Origin: Pelobates cultripes
Taxonomy: Eukaryota; Chordata; Amphibia; Anura; Pelobatidae
Assembly: GCA_933207985.1 (NCBI GenBank)
Contig: OW240913.1
Span: 266,065,201-266,129,200, forward strand
Reading direction: 5' to 3'
DNA: 64,000 nt
A model generated the notes under the pieces. It saw nothing but the letters and a program-made list of their open reading frames with translations, ran no database searches and had not been told where the DNA came from. Positions 37,333 through 51,500 of the stretch are shown here, piece by piece; within the stretch, counting starts at the first letter, position 1, and each line of letters starts with the position of its first letter. Made by a program: the position numbers and the translations under genes.

Positions 37333-37932
37333 TTAAAGGGATACTAGAGGCACAAAACCAACTTGAGCTTAAAATGGTTACTATAACCTTATTGAGAGGG
37401 GGGACCATTCTGACATAATATGCCCTACTGGGCACTGTGGGGAAGACCCTCCCTTCACTGTGCAGTAAAACATGAAATAAGGTTTTACTCACCTTGAATC
37501 CAGCGCTGTGCAAGGCTCCCAGAGCTGCTCTTCCGCAGCTCATAGAGAAGCCTGTGATTGGACCAATTGCTGTCTTGGTGTGCATTAGTGTACTCTGGGC
37601 TGGCGAGGGGAGGGAGGTTTAAAAAAAGAAACCCCATTGTGCATGTAGGGAGTTGGGAGGGATATCTATCTTTCCCTTGCAGAAGCTCTGCCTGCACTAT
37701 TTTAATGTCTGTTGTCAGCGCGAAGTGAGCACTGACAACAGATGTAATTTTTGCACAGAATTGATATATATCACGTGTGCTGGGGAGGGTCAACTAGGCC
37801 CCAGCACACAACTGGCAATCTCTCTGTATGAGCAATGTTTCAAGCACAAAAAAACACTGCAAATATTGACACCTAACACCATGACTACTTCATATCACTG
37901 AAGTGGTCATGGTGGTTGCAATAACCCTTTAA
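37333..37932. mobile_element. TTAA-flanked T2-type MITE
   Basis: Starts TTAAAGGGATACTAGAGG and ends AATAACCCTTTAA. Its right TTAA continues as TTAATGAAGAAG, an internal string of MITE family B, so it abuts or was inserted into that element. Confidence 0.65.
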
Positions 37933-38682
37933 TGAAGAAGTTTTAGTGTATAGATCATGTCCCCGCAGTCTCAGTGCTCAATTCTTTGCCATCTAATTAA
38001 TAACTTTTGTTACTGTTTATGCAGCCCTGGTCACACCTCCGCTGACTGGTACTCATACAGCCTCCATTAGAAAAAAAAAGTTTCATATTCAATCAGATCT
38101 TAAACTTACTTTAGAGGTTTTTATCTAAATTGAATATTAATCTCCTCTTCCTGCAGGGTTTAGCAGGCTATTATTTAGAGCAGTAGATAAGAAATTCTAA
38201 CTTAAACAGAACATACCTCCCAACATTCAGTCTCCGCAAGTCAGGATGGTGAGTGTAGCCAGTGATGCCTACAATGGGTGGGGCCATACAGAAAAGGGGC
38301 AGGCCCGTCACCTGACAGATAGCATGGCTGGCCCCCAGTTATCAGGACTATTCAGGGAGTACTGCTGAAACACTCCCTGCATGGTGATAATGCCATTGGC
38401 ACAGTGAGACTAATAATGACTAATAATGCACTCGCTCTGTGCGGCTCGGGGACATTTCCTTGGTGTCCCCAGATGCAGGATGCCTGGCAGCTAAAATGGG
38501 ACTGTCCCACCAAAGTGGAACAGTTGGTAGAAATGAACAGAATGTGAAATAAAAGGAGGTTGAACATCTCTGTTTACAGGAAGCGATAGATAATTGAGTA
38601 GTGAGACTAAAGAGGCATGATCTATACACCAAAACTACTTTATTAGGCCAAAATTGTTTTGGTGCCTATTGTATCCATTTAA
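37929..38682. mobile_element. MITE family B, lacking its left end, with inner insertion
   Basis: Family B blocks run from GAAGTTTTAGTGTATAGATCATG to CATGATCTATACACC and the right end ATTTAA. About 350 bp in the middle (38213-38560) is foreign and starts ACATACCTCCCAACATT, a string also seen at 2333. The right TTAA is shared with the next element. Confidence 0.55.
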
Positions 38683-39112
38683 ATGCATTCTTCAAGCACC
38701 ATACCCACTATGTGTGCTTTAGTGGTTATGATGCCAGGAATACCATATGTAGTGAAACCACTTGTTAACAGGGGTCCAGGTGCCAGTCACTGGCTGTATG
38801 AGTGCTGTCTGTGCCGGGCTATGTCCGGTGTTGCTGGGCTTAACTCATTGGCTGAGAAGAATCAGCTGACACTCTAGGTCAATGAGCTGGCCCTGCACAG
38901 CAAAGTTTATCTCAGGAGAGCTAACGGAACTCCACACATGAGTTTCCAACTCGCCATAGAGTCAGTAACTGGCACCCAACAGACTGCAGGTAAGAAATCC
39001 CACTGTTAGCAAATGGTTTGACTACATACATTGGGGGATTCCCAAGGCACTCCTGGCATCATACCCAGTACAGCATGCTGTAGTTGTAATGGTGCTTGGA
39101 GTTTTCCTTTAA
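38679..39112. mobile_element. TTAA-flanked MITE, family C
   Basis: Left end TTAAATGCATTCTTCAAGCA, right end CCAAGCACC-type inverted sequence reading GGTGCTTGGAGTTTTCCTTTAA. The inner arms are partly inverted (ACTAAAGC / GCTGTAGT region is degenerate). It shares its left TTAA with the preceding MITE. Confidence 0.55.
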
Positions 39113-39241
39113 TGCTGGTATCTGAATAGCAGTTTTCGCATTGACATCAATAAGGAAACCTTATTCAATTACTGGTGATATAATTATCTTCCATAATAGA
39201 ATCTAACTGTTTGTGTCAGAAATCTTTAAGAGTCACAACTT

Positions 39242-39523
39242 TCACAACATTTTTAAATGGGGAAATATATCTCCAGGATCACTGCAGAACTTCTGACAAA
39301 CACAAGATGTGATCCACATCATCTTCCATGTGAACGAGCCCTCCCCTGGGCAGTGGAACTGGACGGTTATCATTTTTGATTTGTTTGGTACACAGCATCT
39401 CCGATCTTTGCACACTCCACAGTATGTAGGCCTATAGTTGCGAACTGATGAGCATTCCGACAAAACAAATTTCATAGGTTGTGAAGCCTGGATTGTAGGC
39501 TGGCAAGTTTTATCCTTTGGGAT
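39242..39523 (-). CDS. ccn6: CCN6 exon 5 (CTCK cystine knot, stop)
   Basis: Acceptor CCCTAAG then [10 protein letters not shown]; ends HLKML and TGA at 39244-39242. Contains [17 protein letters not shown] and [10 protein letters not shown], conserved parts of the C-terminal knot. Confidence 0.95.
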   Translation of the reverse strand: MPKDKTCQPTIQASQPMKFVLSECSSVRNYRPTYCGVCKDRRCCVPNKSKMITVQFHCPGEGSFTWKMMWITSCVCQKFCSDPGDIFPHLKML

Positions 39524-42500
39524 CTTAGGGGGAAAAAAAGGATGACATGTTACCAAACTAACATACTGTGCAATGCATATGGAAAAAAGCCTAAAAGATT
39601 AACTCTGGAAAAATATTTTTGGGGCGATCCTCTAGTGCAGTATTTCTTAGCCTTTGTTAGCACTTAGCAGATGCCTTCCTCGTAAAAGTTAGCTCAGAGA
39701 ACAAATATATTTTTATGGGGGTAGCGGGGTGGTTGGGGGGGTTCTTTGCAGCATAGAGTTGCTAGAGTGAATTATTATTGTGGGAATAGCCTGTGGCCTG
39801 AATATGATGTGCCTTTTCCAAACAAGGGCGACCCGTTATAATGACATGGGGAACCATTTTATGGTCCCATGGGTGTAGGAGGTCCATGGGCTGCAGGAGG
39901 TAGAGGGGCTTTAGAGGGTTGAGGGGATGTAGGGGGTAGAGTGGCTGCAGTGGGTTTAGGGGGGTATATGGGCTGTAGTTGGTAGAGGGGATGCAGTGGA
40001 TAGAAAATGTGTTTACAGGGATAGAGGGGCTGCAAGGGGTAGATAATGTGTTTACAAAGGCATTATGCTGGCAGCTCTTTGATACAAGGTTTGACCTTTA
40101 TATCTCTACACCCATATGCTCTTTTTACACATTTCTATACGCCCAAGTACAAACTAATCGAATATTTTCTGGGATTAGACAGGACCCATTTTTTGGTGCA
40201 AGAGTTTTAAAGGACCACTGAAGGGACCCAGACTACATTGTATAAATGATCATCTGATGCACTGTATTCTGTGAGGACAAACACATTAACATAGAGGGTT
40301 TTCTGTACAGTACACACTGTTGTGATTTATTTTCTATTTTTACAGAATATAAACTTCTGTATATCAGCTTTTGTTTCAAGTAGGTAAAGTTTGTTTTAGA
40401 AATGCACTAGTCAAAAATATTTTGTATGTTTTCACATAAACGTTTGTATTCTTGTTAACAGGGACAGGGTTAAGAATTATTTTTAGTGGTACACCACATT
40501 TGTATTAGACACATGGGGGACTTGCAACACTACTGTGAAATGAGTGCTATGTGATTTTATCTTGTAAATGCATTTTATTTAGATAGGAAAAAAAAAGCAT
40601 GTTTTAAAGGACCACTGAAGGGACCCAGACTACATCGTATAAATGATCATCTGATGCACTGTATTCTGTGAGGACAAACACATTAACATAGAGGGTTTTC
40701 TGTACAGTACACACTGTTGTGATTTATTTTCTATTTTTACAGAATATAAACTTCTGTATATCAGCTTTCGTTTCAAGTAGGTAAAGTTTGTTTTAGAAAT
40801 GCACTAGTCAAAAATATTTTGTATGTTTTCACTTTATGGCATTTGCATAGAGGATCACATAGAGTACATGGTAATTAGAAGTATTTGTTTGCTTCATTTT
40901 ACAGTCGACATGTCATAAAAATGTCACTTTAAATCTAATATAAATTAATCTGTGCTTTGTGCTAACCAAATTCTGGTAAATGTATAATCATAAATATATT
41001 TTTAAACTCTTTTATGATTTTGTTGAAATACATTTTGCAGATTGAATGTCAAGTCACTCTAACATTCTTTTAAATTAACACACATCCTTTGGTATTTGTT
41101 AGCAATATATATTTTTCAAAAACGTACAAATGATATCAAAGCTATCAAATTACCTCAATGCTGTTGAGTAGGGTAGAATTACATGGGCGAAGGTAGCACA
41201 GCCTTCTGTCCTTCCTTAATTCACATTTGCTATTCTCGTTAGTTACTCTGATTGACATGCCCATGTCACACGTTTTTGAACAAGGACTCCATTGAGTTGC
41301 TTGAACCAAGCATTTTCTTTTCCACACGAGAGGCAAAACCTTATAAACTGGAACACAGGGTACCATTTAATTATAAGAAATAGAGTGAAGTCATATGGCA
41401 AGCTTAAAGACTCAACTGTTTGTAGGTACATATGAGGGGTTCCTTTAGAATACATATTACTCCGCTGTACTTTGTTGACAACATTTTACTTAGATTAGAG
41501 ATTCGTTCCATCCATTCTTTGTGACCAAAGCCATCACATTTTTTTGTCCTAATTTTGGTTCTACAACATAGCAGAAAATATTGAATAACTTGTACAAATC
41601 CATAGAATTCACTGAAATCTATGATTCAATCAATGAGTATGTAAAAATAATTTAGTATGTTATGTGTTTTCCAAATACATGTTTTCTACAAGCCAAGCAC
41701 TTGAACTTCTTGTGTATTAATGCCAGCTTTTCCTATCAATAGAGAAAACCAGCACATTTGTGGAACTTGCTATTTTCTAATGCATGCACTATCTCTAAGC
41801 TCAACAACACGCCATTTCCTCTCTCAGATCACAACCGCTTTTTATTTGATCTTGAGAGACCCTCACCCAACAGCCTCACTCTAACCCCACTCAACTTAAA
41901 AGGGACCTGAATTCTCTCGACCTCCTGCAACTCTCAGCTGATCTCCTTTCATCGATACCTACCTTCTCCTGTTCGTCTCTGGCTATCTCTTTATATAATG
42001 ATACCCACACCTCTGCCCTGGACGCTGCAGCCCCACTCCAAAACATGCACCTCAAAGAAGACGCGCCTCCAACCATGGCACACTAAGTCGACCCGCTACC
42101 TGCAGAGATGCTCCCATTCGGCTGAAAGCTGCGGCAGGAAGTCCCGCACCTTGTCAAACTTCCTCCATTATAAATTAATATTGTGTTTATATAGCAGTTA
42201 CCCTTGTTAAACAATCTTACTTTTCCTCTCTCGCTAGTTCAAGTTCACGCAATCCCAGGCGTCTCTTTAACACATTCAACCCTCTCCTTCACTCACCTCA
42301 AGCCACCCCCCAAACTAACCTTTCTGCCGGTAGCCTTGCATGCTACTTTGCCGACAAGATTGAACAGCTAATGAAAGAATTCTCCCCCCTTTGCTCCTCC
42401 CTCTCGCAACCACACCTCAACTCTACCTTTCCTACCCTACAGGCCTTCTCCCCAGCTACAGAACAGGAGGTGGCTGCGCTTCTCCTCTCCTATTGTCTTA

Positions 42501-45500
42501 CCACCTGTCCACTTGATCCAGTACCTTCTCACCTTATCAGATCTCTCTCCCCTTGTCTTGTACCATCCTTAGCACACATCCTAAACTGTTTTCTTTCATC
42601 TGGTGTTGTCCCTGCTCCCCTTAAGCATGCTACTCTCATACCAATCCTAAAAAATCCATCCCTAGACCCTTCCAACTATCGTCCCATATACCTGCTTCCT
42701 TTTCCCTCAAAGCTTCTAGAAAGACTTGTCTTTACTCTTATGACTCACTTCCTAAATTCGAACTCCCTCCTCAATCCTCTTCAATTTGGCTTGCGCCCCC
42801 TCCACTCTACTGTGACTGCTCTTATTAAAGTTACAAATTACCTAATTACAGCTAAATCCAAAGGCCACTACTCCATAGTAATTCTTCTTGACCTCTCTGC
42901 CGCCTTTGACACTATTGATCATGTCCTCCTTCTCCAAACTCTTCAATCTCTCGGTCTCTGTGACACTGTCCTCTCATTGTTTTCCTCCTATCTCTCCCAA
43001 TTTTAGTTCAGTGTCTCCTTTTGCAATGACACCTCCTCCTCTCGCACTGTCTTGGCTGGAGTCCCCCAAGGACCCTTTCTGTTCTCTCTTTATACTGCCT
43101 CTCTTGGCAAACTCATTAACGCATTTGAATTTCGGTACCACCTATATGTTGATGACATCCAGATATATCTTACCTCCCCTGATCTCGCCCCTGCGGTCCT
43201 ACAACATGTCACTGCTTGCCTTTCTTCAATCTCTGACTGGATGTCCTCCTGCCTCTGAACTCAATCTCTCTAAAACTGAGCTATTATTTTCCCCCCTCAT
43301 AAAACTGATCCTCCTCCTTTGCTTTCCCTGCAAGTTGATGTTACTTCGCTTTCCCTGCAAGTTAATGTCTGTCCTTGCAAGCTCGTTGTCTTGGTGTTAT
43401 CATTGAACCTGGCCTCACCTTTGCATCTCATTTCCAGACTGTTGCCAAAACCTGTCTATTCCACCTTAAAAACATTGCCCGCATCCACCTCTTTCTCACA
43501 CAAGATGCTGTCAAGGAGCTTGTTCATGCTCTGGTAATCTCTTGGATTACTGTAATTCTCTCCTAGTTGGTTTCCCCAGAAGCTGAACTGTCCTGCTACA
43601 ATCAGTTATGTAGACAGTAGGCTGATCTTTCTCACCTGTCGCTCCTCCCATACCTCGCCTCTCTGTTGATCCTTACACTGGCTTCCTGTATCCTATACAT
43701 GTCAATTCAAAATACTAACCCTTACCTATAAAGCTCTAACCAATTCTAGCCCCTCTTATATTTCTTCACTGACTCATAGATATGCCCCTTCTCGGTTTCT
43801 CTGCTCTTCCGGTGTCTTCTCCTGTCCACTGCTCGCACCCTTACTGCTAACTTGCGCTTGCAGGACTTCTTGCGGGCCTCTCCCTTCCTTTGGAACAGCC
43901 TGCCTATCCCAACCAGACTTTCCCCTAGTCTTAAATTGTTTAAAAAGTCCCTCAAAACACATCTGTTCAGAAATGCTTATAGACTCCCAGAGTAACTTAT
44001 CTATACCTATCCATATGTATCTCTTGCTCTCCTTAAGAGCCACACTCCACTCTCACCTCCAGCTATACTACTTTTCCACCTTTTTTTGGTGGCTGTCACC
44101 CTTGCTGCCCTGTTGTGTATTTGTACCCCACCTCCTCTAGACTGTAAGCTCGTTTGAGCAGGACCCTAATCTACCTATTGTTCCTGTGTCACTGTTTAAT
44201 GGTCTCATTTATTGTAAATGTCCCCTCTTTCATAATATAGTAAAGCGCTGCCGAATTAGTTGGCGCTTTATAAAAACCAATAATAATAATAATTTACAAT
44301 CTTTAATTCCCACTCATTGTATGTGCATGTGCTAACATTAAGCCTGATGTGTGTCTGGTCATATATTATTTTTATTTATATAACATTTTATTGGAAAATA
44401 TGATAATACAATACAATGCAGACTATTTGAATCTAAAGGTGTACTGTAAGAGAGAATTAGGCTAGGCTAGTTGGTCATATTTTTAACTATAACATGCTAG
44501 AATATTTTGTTATTTATTCTCAATGCAATATCCTCCTCTCACTCTATTATTGGCAATGTTAATTGCAGACACAGGAGGAGGATAAATGTAGTAGTATATC
44601 ATTATTAAAATTTCTAAACCTATTTTAGGTTAAAACAAAAACCAATATGATAATAATAGACCACATATTTCTCTAGGAGTAGCTGTCACAGAATCATAGA
44701 AGCTAATTTTTTGCAATTTTGCTTGTTTTTGGACAGAAATGCCTGTTTACATCACCGCCATATGTTCAGGGCAACTCAGATCAGGTATAGCTCAGTTAAA
44801 TCTATTTTTCTAAGGTTGTTTAAAATCCTGCTGGGTTTCTTGAATTCAGATTCAAGAAACCCGAATGGCTTCATTGGCACCCTGGGATTTGCTTTTAAAA
44901 ATAAGAAATTAAGCAGCAGACATATACATAGATGGATCTGATCAGAGCCTTGTAGATATCCCTCAACCTAAAAATGGGCCATCAACAACCTTATAGGGTT
45001 CAAAAGTGTTCATGTAATTTCACTCCATAAGCAGGTACATTATGTAATTGGTAGCTTTCATTGTGATCCATGATTGGAAAAAAAAAATCAGTAATTCAAC
45101 TGAACATATCTTTAAGGGTTTACAAAATGATATCAGGCTGGATCTTAAAGGGTACCTGGAAGGCAGGCATTGATTTAAAGATGTCAGAGCGGGAAGCAGG
45201 TTAAAAGATCAGCATACATCTGCAATAAATAAAAGCAGGTTATAATTGTGGTTATCTCAGAATTATGTGATGTTTTAAAATGTAAGGAGAGTAAAGGCAA
45301 AGCAATGGTTTTGAAATATAGTACATTATACAATGCATCAGATAATAAAAGCAATCTATTTTTGCACTTGGAATACAGAGCAAAAGATTGATTATTATAA
45401 GCACTAGAGAAAAGCTTGGCAGAACAAGAATATCAAAGTATGCATTCCCATAATATTCATAAGGACATTATGCCCATAATTCTCAGTCCCCTAATCTTAA

Positions 45501-48500
45501 AGCAGACTAGCCTTATATTTTTTGTTTAATATTTTCATTATAAAATTATTCTCCTTTTTTTGTTTATGCTCTTTTCAACAATGGGTAATTTTAACCTCAA
45601 AATCCTTGTTTCTAGGCTCTGTAAAGCTCAGCCAGAATATTAAAGGGATACTATAGGCATTAAAACAACTTTAACGTAATTAACCGGTTTGAGTATATAA
45701 ATCATGTCCCTGCTGTCTCCCTGCTCAATGATTAAAAGTTTAATCACTTTTGTTTCCATCTATGCATCCCCCACCTCCCGCCCTCTGGCTGTGACTGACA
45801 CATCCTGCATGAACAAAATGGTTTAATTTTCCATCAGATATTAATTTACTTTAGAAGTGTTTATCTCATACAATTCTCAAACCTCAAAAATGGGACCCAT
45901 TGAAGAAAATAATACACTGTAAATTACAAAATGAGGAGAACAAGTTTATTATGGACCAAAAAACATGAAATATTCCCCTTATATATTTTCAAAGTTCTTT
46001 GGTATAAGGAGTAGAATTAGCAACTGGATGCATAATTGCTAAACAAATCCACAGGTGTTTTCAAAACATCTCCTTCATGCATAAGGTATTAGAGTATTAG
46101 ATATGACAGAAGTCCCTCATGACAAGAATTTATACAAATCCCACTGCATCATGAAAGTCGTAAAGGTTACTTTTCATGGGATTTCAGGTATATGATGTCT
46201 AATAAATTATTAATTGCACCTATAGTAAGCATCTGTTTAGCGTTGCAACCCTCAGCCTGCACAAAAGTAAGAAACTGGAGGCTGGAGACTATATTAGTGC
46301 TCCCTGCAGAGTCAAAAGACGCTTTTGTGCTATGATTGCTGGGGACAGTTCCCTTGTTTTCCAAAAGCAGGACACTAGGTTTTACAGGACCCGAAAATCT
46401 CAAATGTCCCACCGAAATCGGGACAATTAGGAGCCATGCTATTTTACAAGATTAACTTAAAAGTCATCTGTCACTTTTTGGTGACGGCTGAGGTAATTAT
46501 ATAACACACTGTTCTCCACAGCACTTCCTGGCGCTGAAACTGCCATCTTCCGATGATGCACCAAAAAAATGCATTTGAGATTTTCTTCCATAATGTCCTG
46601 CAAACCCATGCTTTCTCACAAATTCTGCCTGTGTTACTTAATGCATGCATTGCAATATGAGGGGTTTTCACAATGCCGTACGCCAGTCGGTGCCTTCAAA
46701 GCATTGCCTTTATTGTAAAAAATCTAAAATAATAATTTTTAAAAAGTAAAATAAAAAACACAAGCCATAGTTACTATAAATGCCCTGCTTGTGACAGTTC
46801 TACTTAAAATATTTGGCAGCATTTCATGAGATGTTTATATTATATTGTAGGATCCCCTCCACTGCTATTATAGAAAATTCATTTTCAAGTATTTTGGGCC
46901 TCAAGCAAGAATTTATTATTCTCTATAGTATTTCAATAATCCAGAAGCAATACTCCATTATTTTATAACATATATGTCACCTAATCATATGTGAAATATA
47001 ATAAAAAATAAATATATATATATTTTTTTATTATTCATTTTTTAGTACACTGGACCATATATAGAGAGTAATCATGGGGTAACACACAAAATGCTGTGCA
47101 ATCAACAAGGACATTCTTTTGATTCTATGTTGACATCTCTGAGATATGGTTATGTTTTGAAATGTTTTTAAAGTGAAAGCACAAAGTGAGTGCTAAACAA
47201 CAAAGATAATCTTAATCTTAAATGTTGATCTAAATAAACATTGCTGCAGTAAATCAGTTTTAAACAGTGATGACTAAGTACTAAAAATATATAGCAATCA
47301 AACAACAAAAATAACTTTGACAAAATCCGTATAGAATGAAACATTGGTTTCAATTTTGGTCTCCACCAGTATTCGTTTTTCCACTGTACCATGGGCAGGT
47401 AATGGCTAATGTATTATTGTGTTACTCTGCTTAAAAATGTTTGCATACAACGATATATGCAGGTTTGCCAGTGTGGATGAGTTACGTGAACATGGGGGGT
47501 TGAAGGCAAAAATATGGGGAAAAGATCATGACTGATTGTGAATGTAGATTATATTTTTTGTTCTTCAATTGTTTCTTATTGTTTTACTGATTGTTCTTTG
47601 CCATTAAAATAATCAAAATAATATTTAAACTTCTTATTTTTAGACATACCTGGTATGAATTTGGAGTCTGTTATCTGCTGGACCTTTTCTAGAGCACAGC
47701 TTGATTGTTCTGACTTTTTAATTAGACCTGTAGACTCCACACATTGACTTTCCCCTTGTTTTGACATGAGCAAGGGAGTGCATCCAATAGTGTCACTTAT
47801 ACAAAGACATATATAAAGGGGGCTTGGTTGGAAAGTCTGGCCATTTTGGTAGAGCACCCCATTAAGTACACATCCGACAGCTAGCAGATCTTGAAGATAA
47901 TAATAGGCAAAACATTTTATGTTAGGCACTTTTTCATACATTGTGTTCTATAGTTGAAGTTTAAACAAGAGTTGGATCCTGGCATTTAATGACTCTCTTA
48001 ATTAATATTAAGATATCAGGATTCACCTATCTACAATGAACCATTATTCATATCTTAAAAAATGAAATAAATAACTGCTTGTATTTAACACGTAGCCAAA
48101 CATTTTACATGATATGTGATATATTAATGGGATGGTAAAAATAAGCAGAAAACCTTTTTTTTTTTTTTTTTTTACATTTTTTTGTTGTATTTAAAACACT
48201 GACATATTCCCTCGAGCTGTACAATAATTTGAGACTACTGTACTACACAAATACCAAGTCACAAAGCAAGCTACTGTGAACTGTCCATGATCAATTTTTA
48301 ACATTATTTTTGTATTTTAATTTGTGTAGTCCTGTTTTCACGGTTTGTTGAGTAATTTAGTATTTCTTTATTTGACAAATGCAATACAATGTATTAAATT
48401 ATTTCAAATAGATTTTCAAGAAGATTTAAACAAATAATATTGGTATCATTCTGGTCTATTAATTGAAAATTGCCATTTGATGTTTGATATCTTTGATATA

Positions 48501-51500
48501 ATATAAGATAATATATAACATATGAAAAAAAAATGTCCAACAAAAAGAGAAAAAAAAAAAAGATCACATCTAGTTTAATTATAGAATACTGCATGTTGAA
48601 TGTTAAGTTGTATAGAACAACTAAAGAATCAAATTAAAATGGCATCTAATGTCTATAAATACAACTTAACACAAACATAACAAAAACATATTAATATTTG
48701 TCAACAAATAGAAAGAAAAATAGTATAAAAGCAACTTACATTTACAAATTCCAACTTCAAACTTGGGTGCGTCAGCTGAATAGTCACAATATAGGCCTCT
48801 ATGATGGTCACATACATCTCCCTCATTACAGCTTTCGCCTAGCTGTTTTGCACAAATTTTGCAGCATCCACAGCCATCCTTCACCAAGCTTACTCCTCTC
48901 GGGCATGTGCGTTCATGTGAACATTTACACGGCCATTGACAGAACACTCTGCGCTCCATGACTTCTGCACCTGCTACTTTTTCCCCAGCCATGAGTACAG
49001 TGTTCTCAGTCTCTCCAGGACTGCAGAGAAACTTAAAAGAAATTTTTTGCAACATGAACATGTGAACATAATTTTCAGGTGTAATACGCAAACTCCTAAC
49101 AAAAATCGGATATGTTACATTTACTTTTATAATGTCCTTTTACAAAACAAAGAAATGCAATAATTACATTTCTGACACCTCAAGGGATAACTGCCTCTTG
49201 CTTTGGCTGTAGCCAATCAACTACTAACCTTTGTGTATGATTCAAGTATCAACTTCACTTTAGCTTATTGTGACAATTTGTAATATAAAGGCTGTAATTT
49301 GGAGGATTTAAAGGGACATTATGGGCTCTAAAACAAATTTAGCTTAATGAATCAGTTTTATAAATCAAGTAATCAATTCTCTGCCATTTAAGAGTTAAAT
49401 CACTTTGTTTATACAAACCTAGTAACACCTCCTTGCATGTAAACTACACAGCATTCCTAAACATTTCCTGAAAAGGAATCTAGATATTTTAGGTTAATTT
49501 ATTGCACAGTCTGTTTAATCTAGAATTTCTTATCTCCTGCTCAGTTAATAGATTTCTAGACTGCAGGAGCCTCCTGTGTGTGTTTACAATTCAATTTACA
49601 TAGAAACATAGAATGTGACGGCAGATAAGAACCATTCGGCCCATCTAGCCTGCCCAATATTTCAAAATAATTTTAATTAGTCCCTGGCCTTATCCCTGGC
49701 CTTATCTTAAAGGACCAGCTTAATGAAGTGGTCTGGGTGCCAGGTCAATCTAGGGTTAACCCTTTCTGCTGTAAACATAGCAGTTTCAGAGAGAAACTGC
49801 TATGTTTACCTATGGGTTAATCTAGCCTCTAGTGGCTGTCTCATTGACAGGGAAAGGAGGCGGAGAGTCCCCACTGCCGAGGGAGCCGGCGGTGGAGAAA
49901 GGGTAAGTGTTTAACCCCTTCCTCACCCTAGAGCCTGGCGGGAGGGGGACCCTAAGGGTGGAGGGGACCTAGAGACCCTATAGTGCCAGGAAAACTAGTA
50001 TGTTTTCCTGGCACTATAGTGGTCCTTTAAGTCTAGGATAGCCTTATGCCTATCCCATGCATGCTTAAACTCCTTCACTGTATTAATCTCTACCACTTCA
50101 GCTGGAAGGCTATTCCATGCATCCACTACCCTCTCAGTAAAGTAATATTTCCTGATATTATTTTTAAACCTGTGCCGCTCTAATTTAAGACTATGTCCTC
50201 TTATTGTGGCAGTTTTTCTTCTTTTAAATATATTCTCCTCCTTTACTGTGTTGATTCCCTTTATGTATTTAAATGTTTCTATCATATCCCCCCTGTCTCG
50301 TCTTTCCTCCAAGCTATACATGTTAAGATCCTATAACCTTTCCTGGTAAGTTTTATCCTGCAATCCATGAACCAGTTTGGTAGCCCTTCTCTGAACTCTT
50401 TCTAGGGTATCGATATACTTCTGGAGATACGGTCTCCAGTACTGCGTACAATACTCCAAGTAAAGTCTCACCAGTGTTCTGTACAATGGCATGAGCACTT
50501 CCCTTTTTCTACTGCTAATACCTCTCCCTATACATCCAAGCATTCTGCTAGCATTTCCTGCTGCTCTATTACATTGTGTTCCTACCTTTGAGTCATCTGA
50601 AATAATTACTCCTAAATCCCTTTCCTCAGATGTTGAGGTTAGTAGGGTATCAAATATTCTGTACTCTGCCCTTGGGTTTTTACATCCAAGATGCTTTATC
50701 TTGCACTTATCCAAATAAAGACACTGCCAGGTATTAGTGTATAGCAGCCATGTATTAGGAGATACAGGAAGGAAGTACACACCCCAACAGGAAACATGTG
50801 CAATAGAAAATAAACCATAGAGTTAGTTGCATGTAAAACAAACAGGGCTCGAGTCCTGCAGGAACGCATGGGAATGGCGTTCCTGCACTTTTTCCAAAGC
50901 AGGAACGCCGTTCCCGTTACCTGTCCTGCAGGACCGGCCCTGCTCCCTGCACTGAGGGGCCGTCACACGCTGTGTTCCTTCTCCAGCTATAACTCTCGCG
51001 AGACCCGCGGCTGTTACCATGGCAACGCTCCGCACAGGCGAGTCTCGCGAGAGTTAGAGCTGGAGAGGGAACACAGTGTGTGATGGCCCCTCTGTGCAGC
51101 GGCTGCTTCCCTCCACCGGACCACCAGGCGATCTCCCCCCTCCCTGACAAGGTAAGAAGCAGGGAGGGGGGAATAAAATAAAAAAACACATAAAGTAAGA
51201 AAAAAATGCTTCCCCTCCCCCCCACCCATCATCCAGCACTCACACACCCATCATCCAGCACTCACACACCCATCATCCAGCACTCACTCACACACCCATC
51301 ATCCAGCACACACACACACCATCCAGCACTCACACACCCATCATCCAGCACTCACACACACACGTCATCCAGCACTCACACACCCATCATCCAGCACTCA
51401 CTCACACACCCATCATCCAGCACACACACACCCATCATCCAGCACTCACACACATCATCCAGCACTCCACACACACCCATCATCCAGCACTCCACACACA

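Noticed and set aside
49020..49026. TGCAG at 49020 as CCN6 exon 2 acceptor
   Set aside because: It would shift the frame relative to the signal-peptide exon; the TTTTAAG acceptor at 49031 restores it and fits the family junction.
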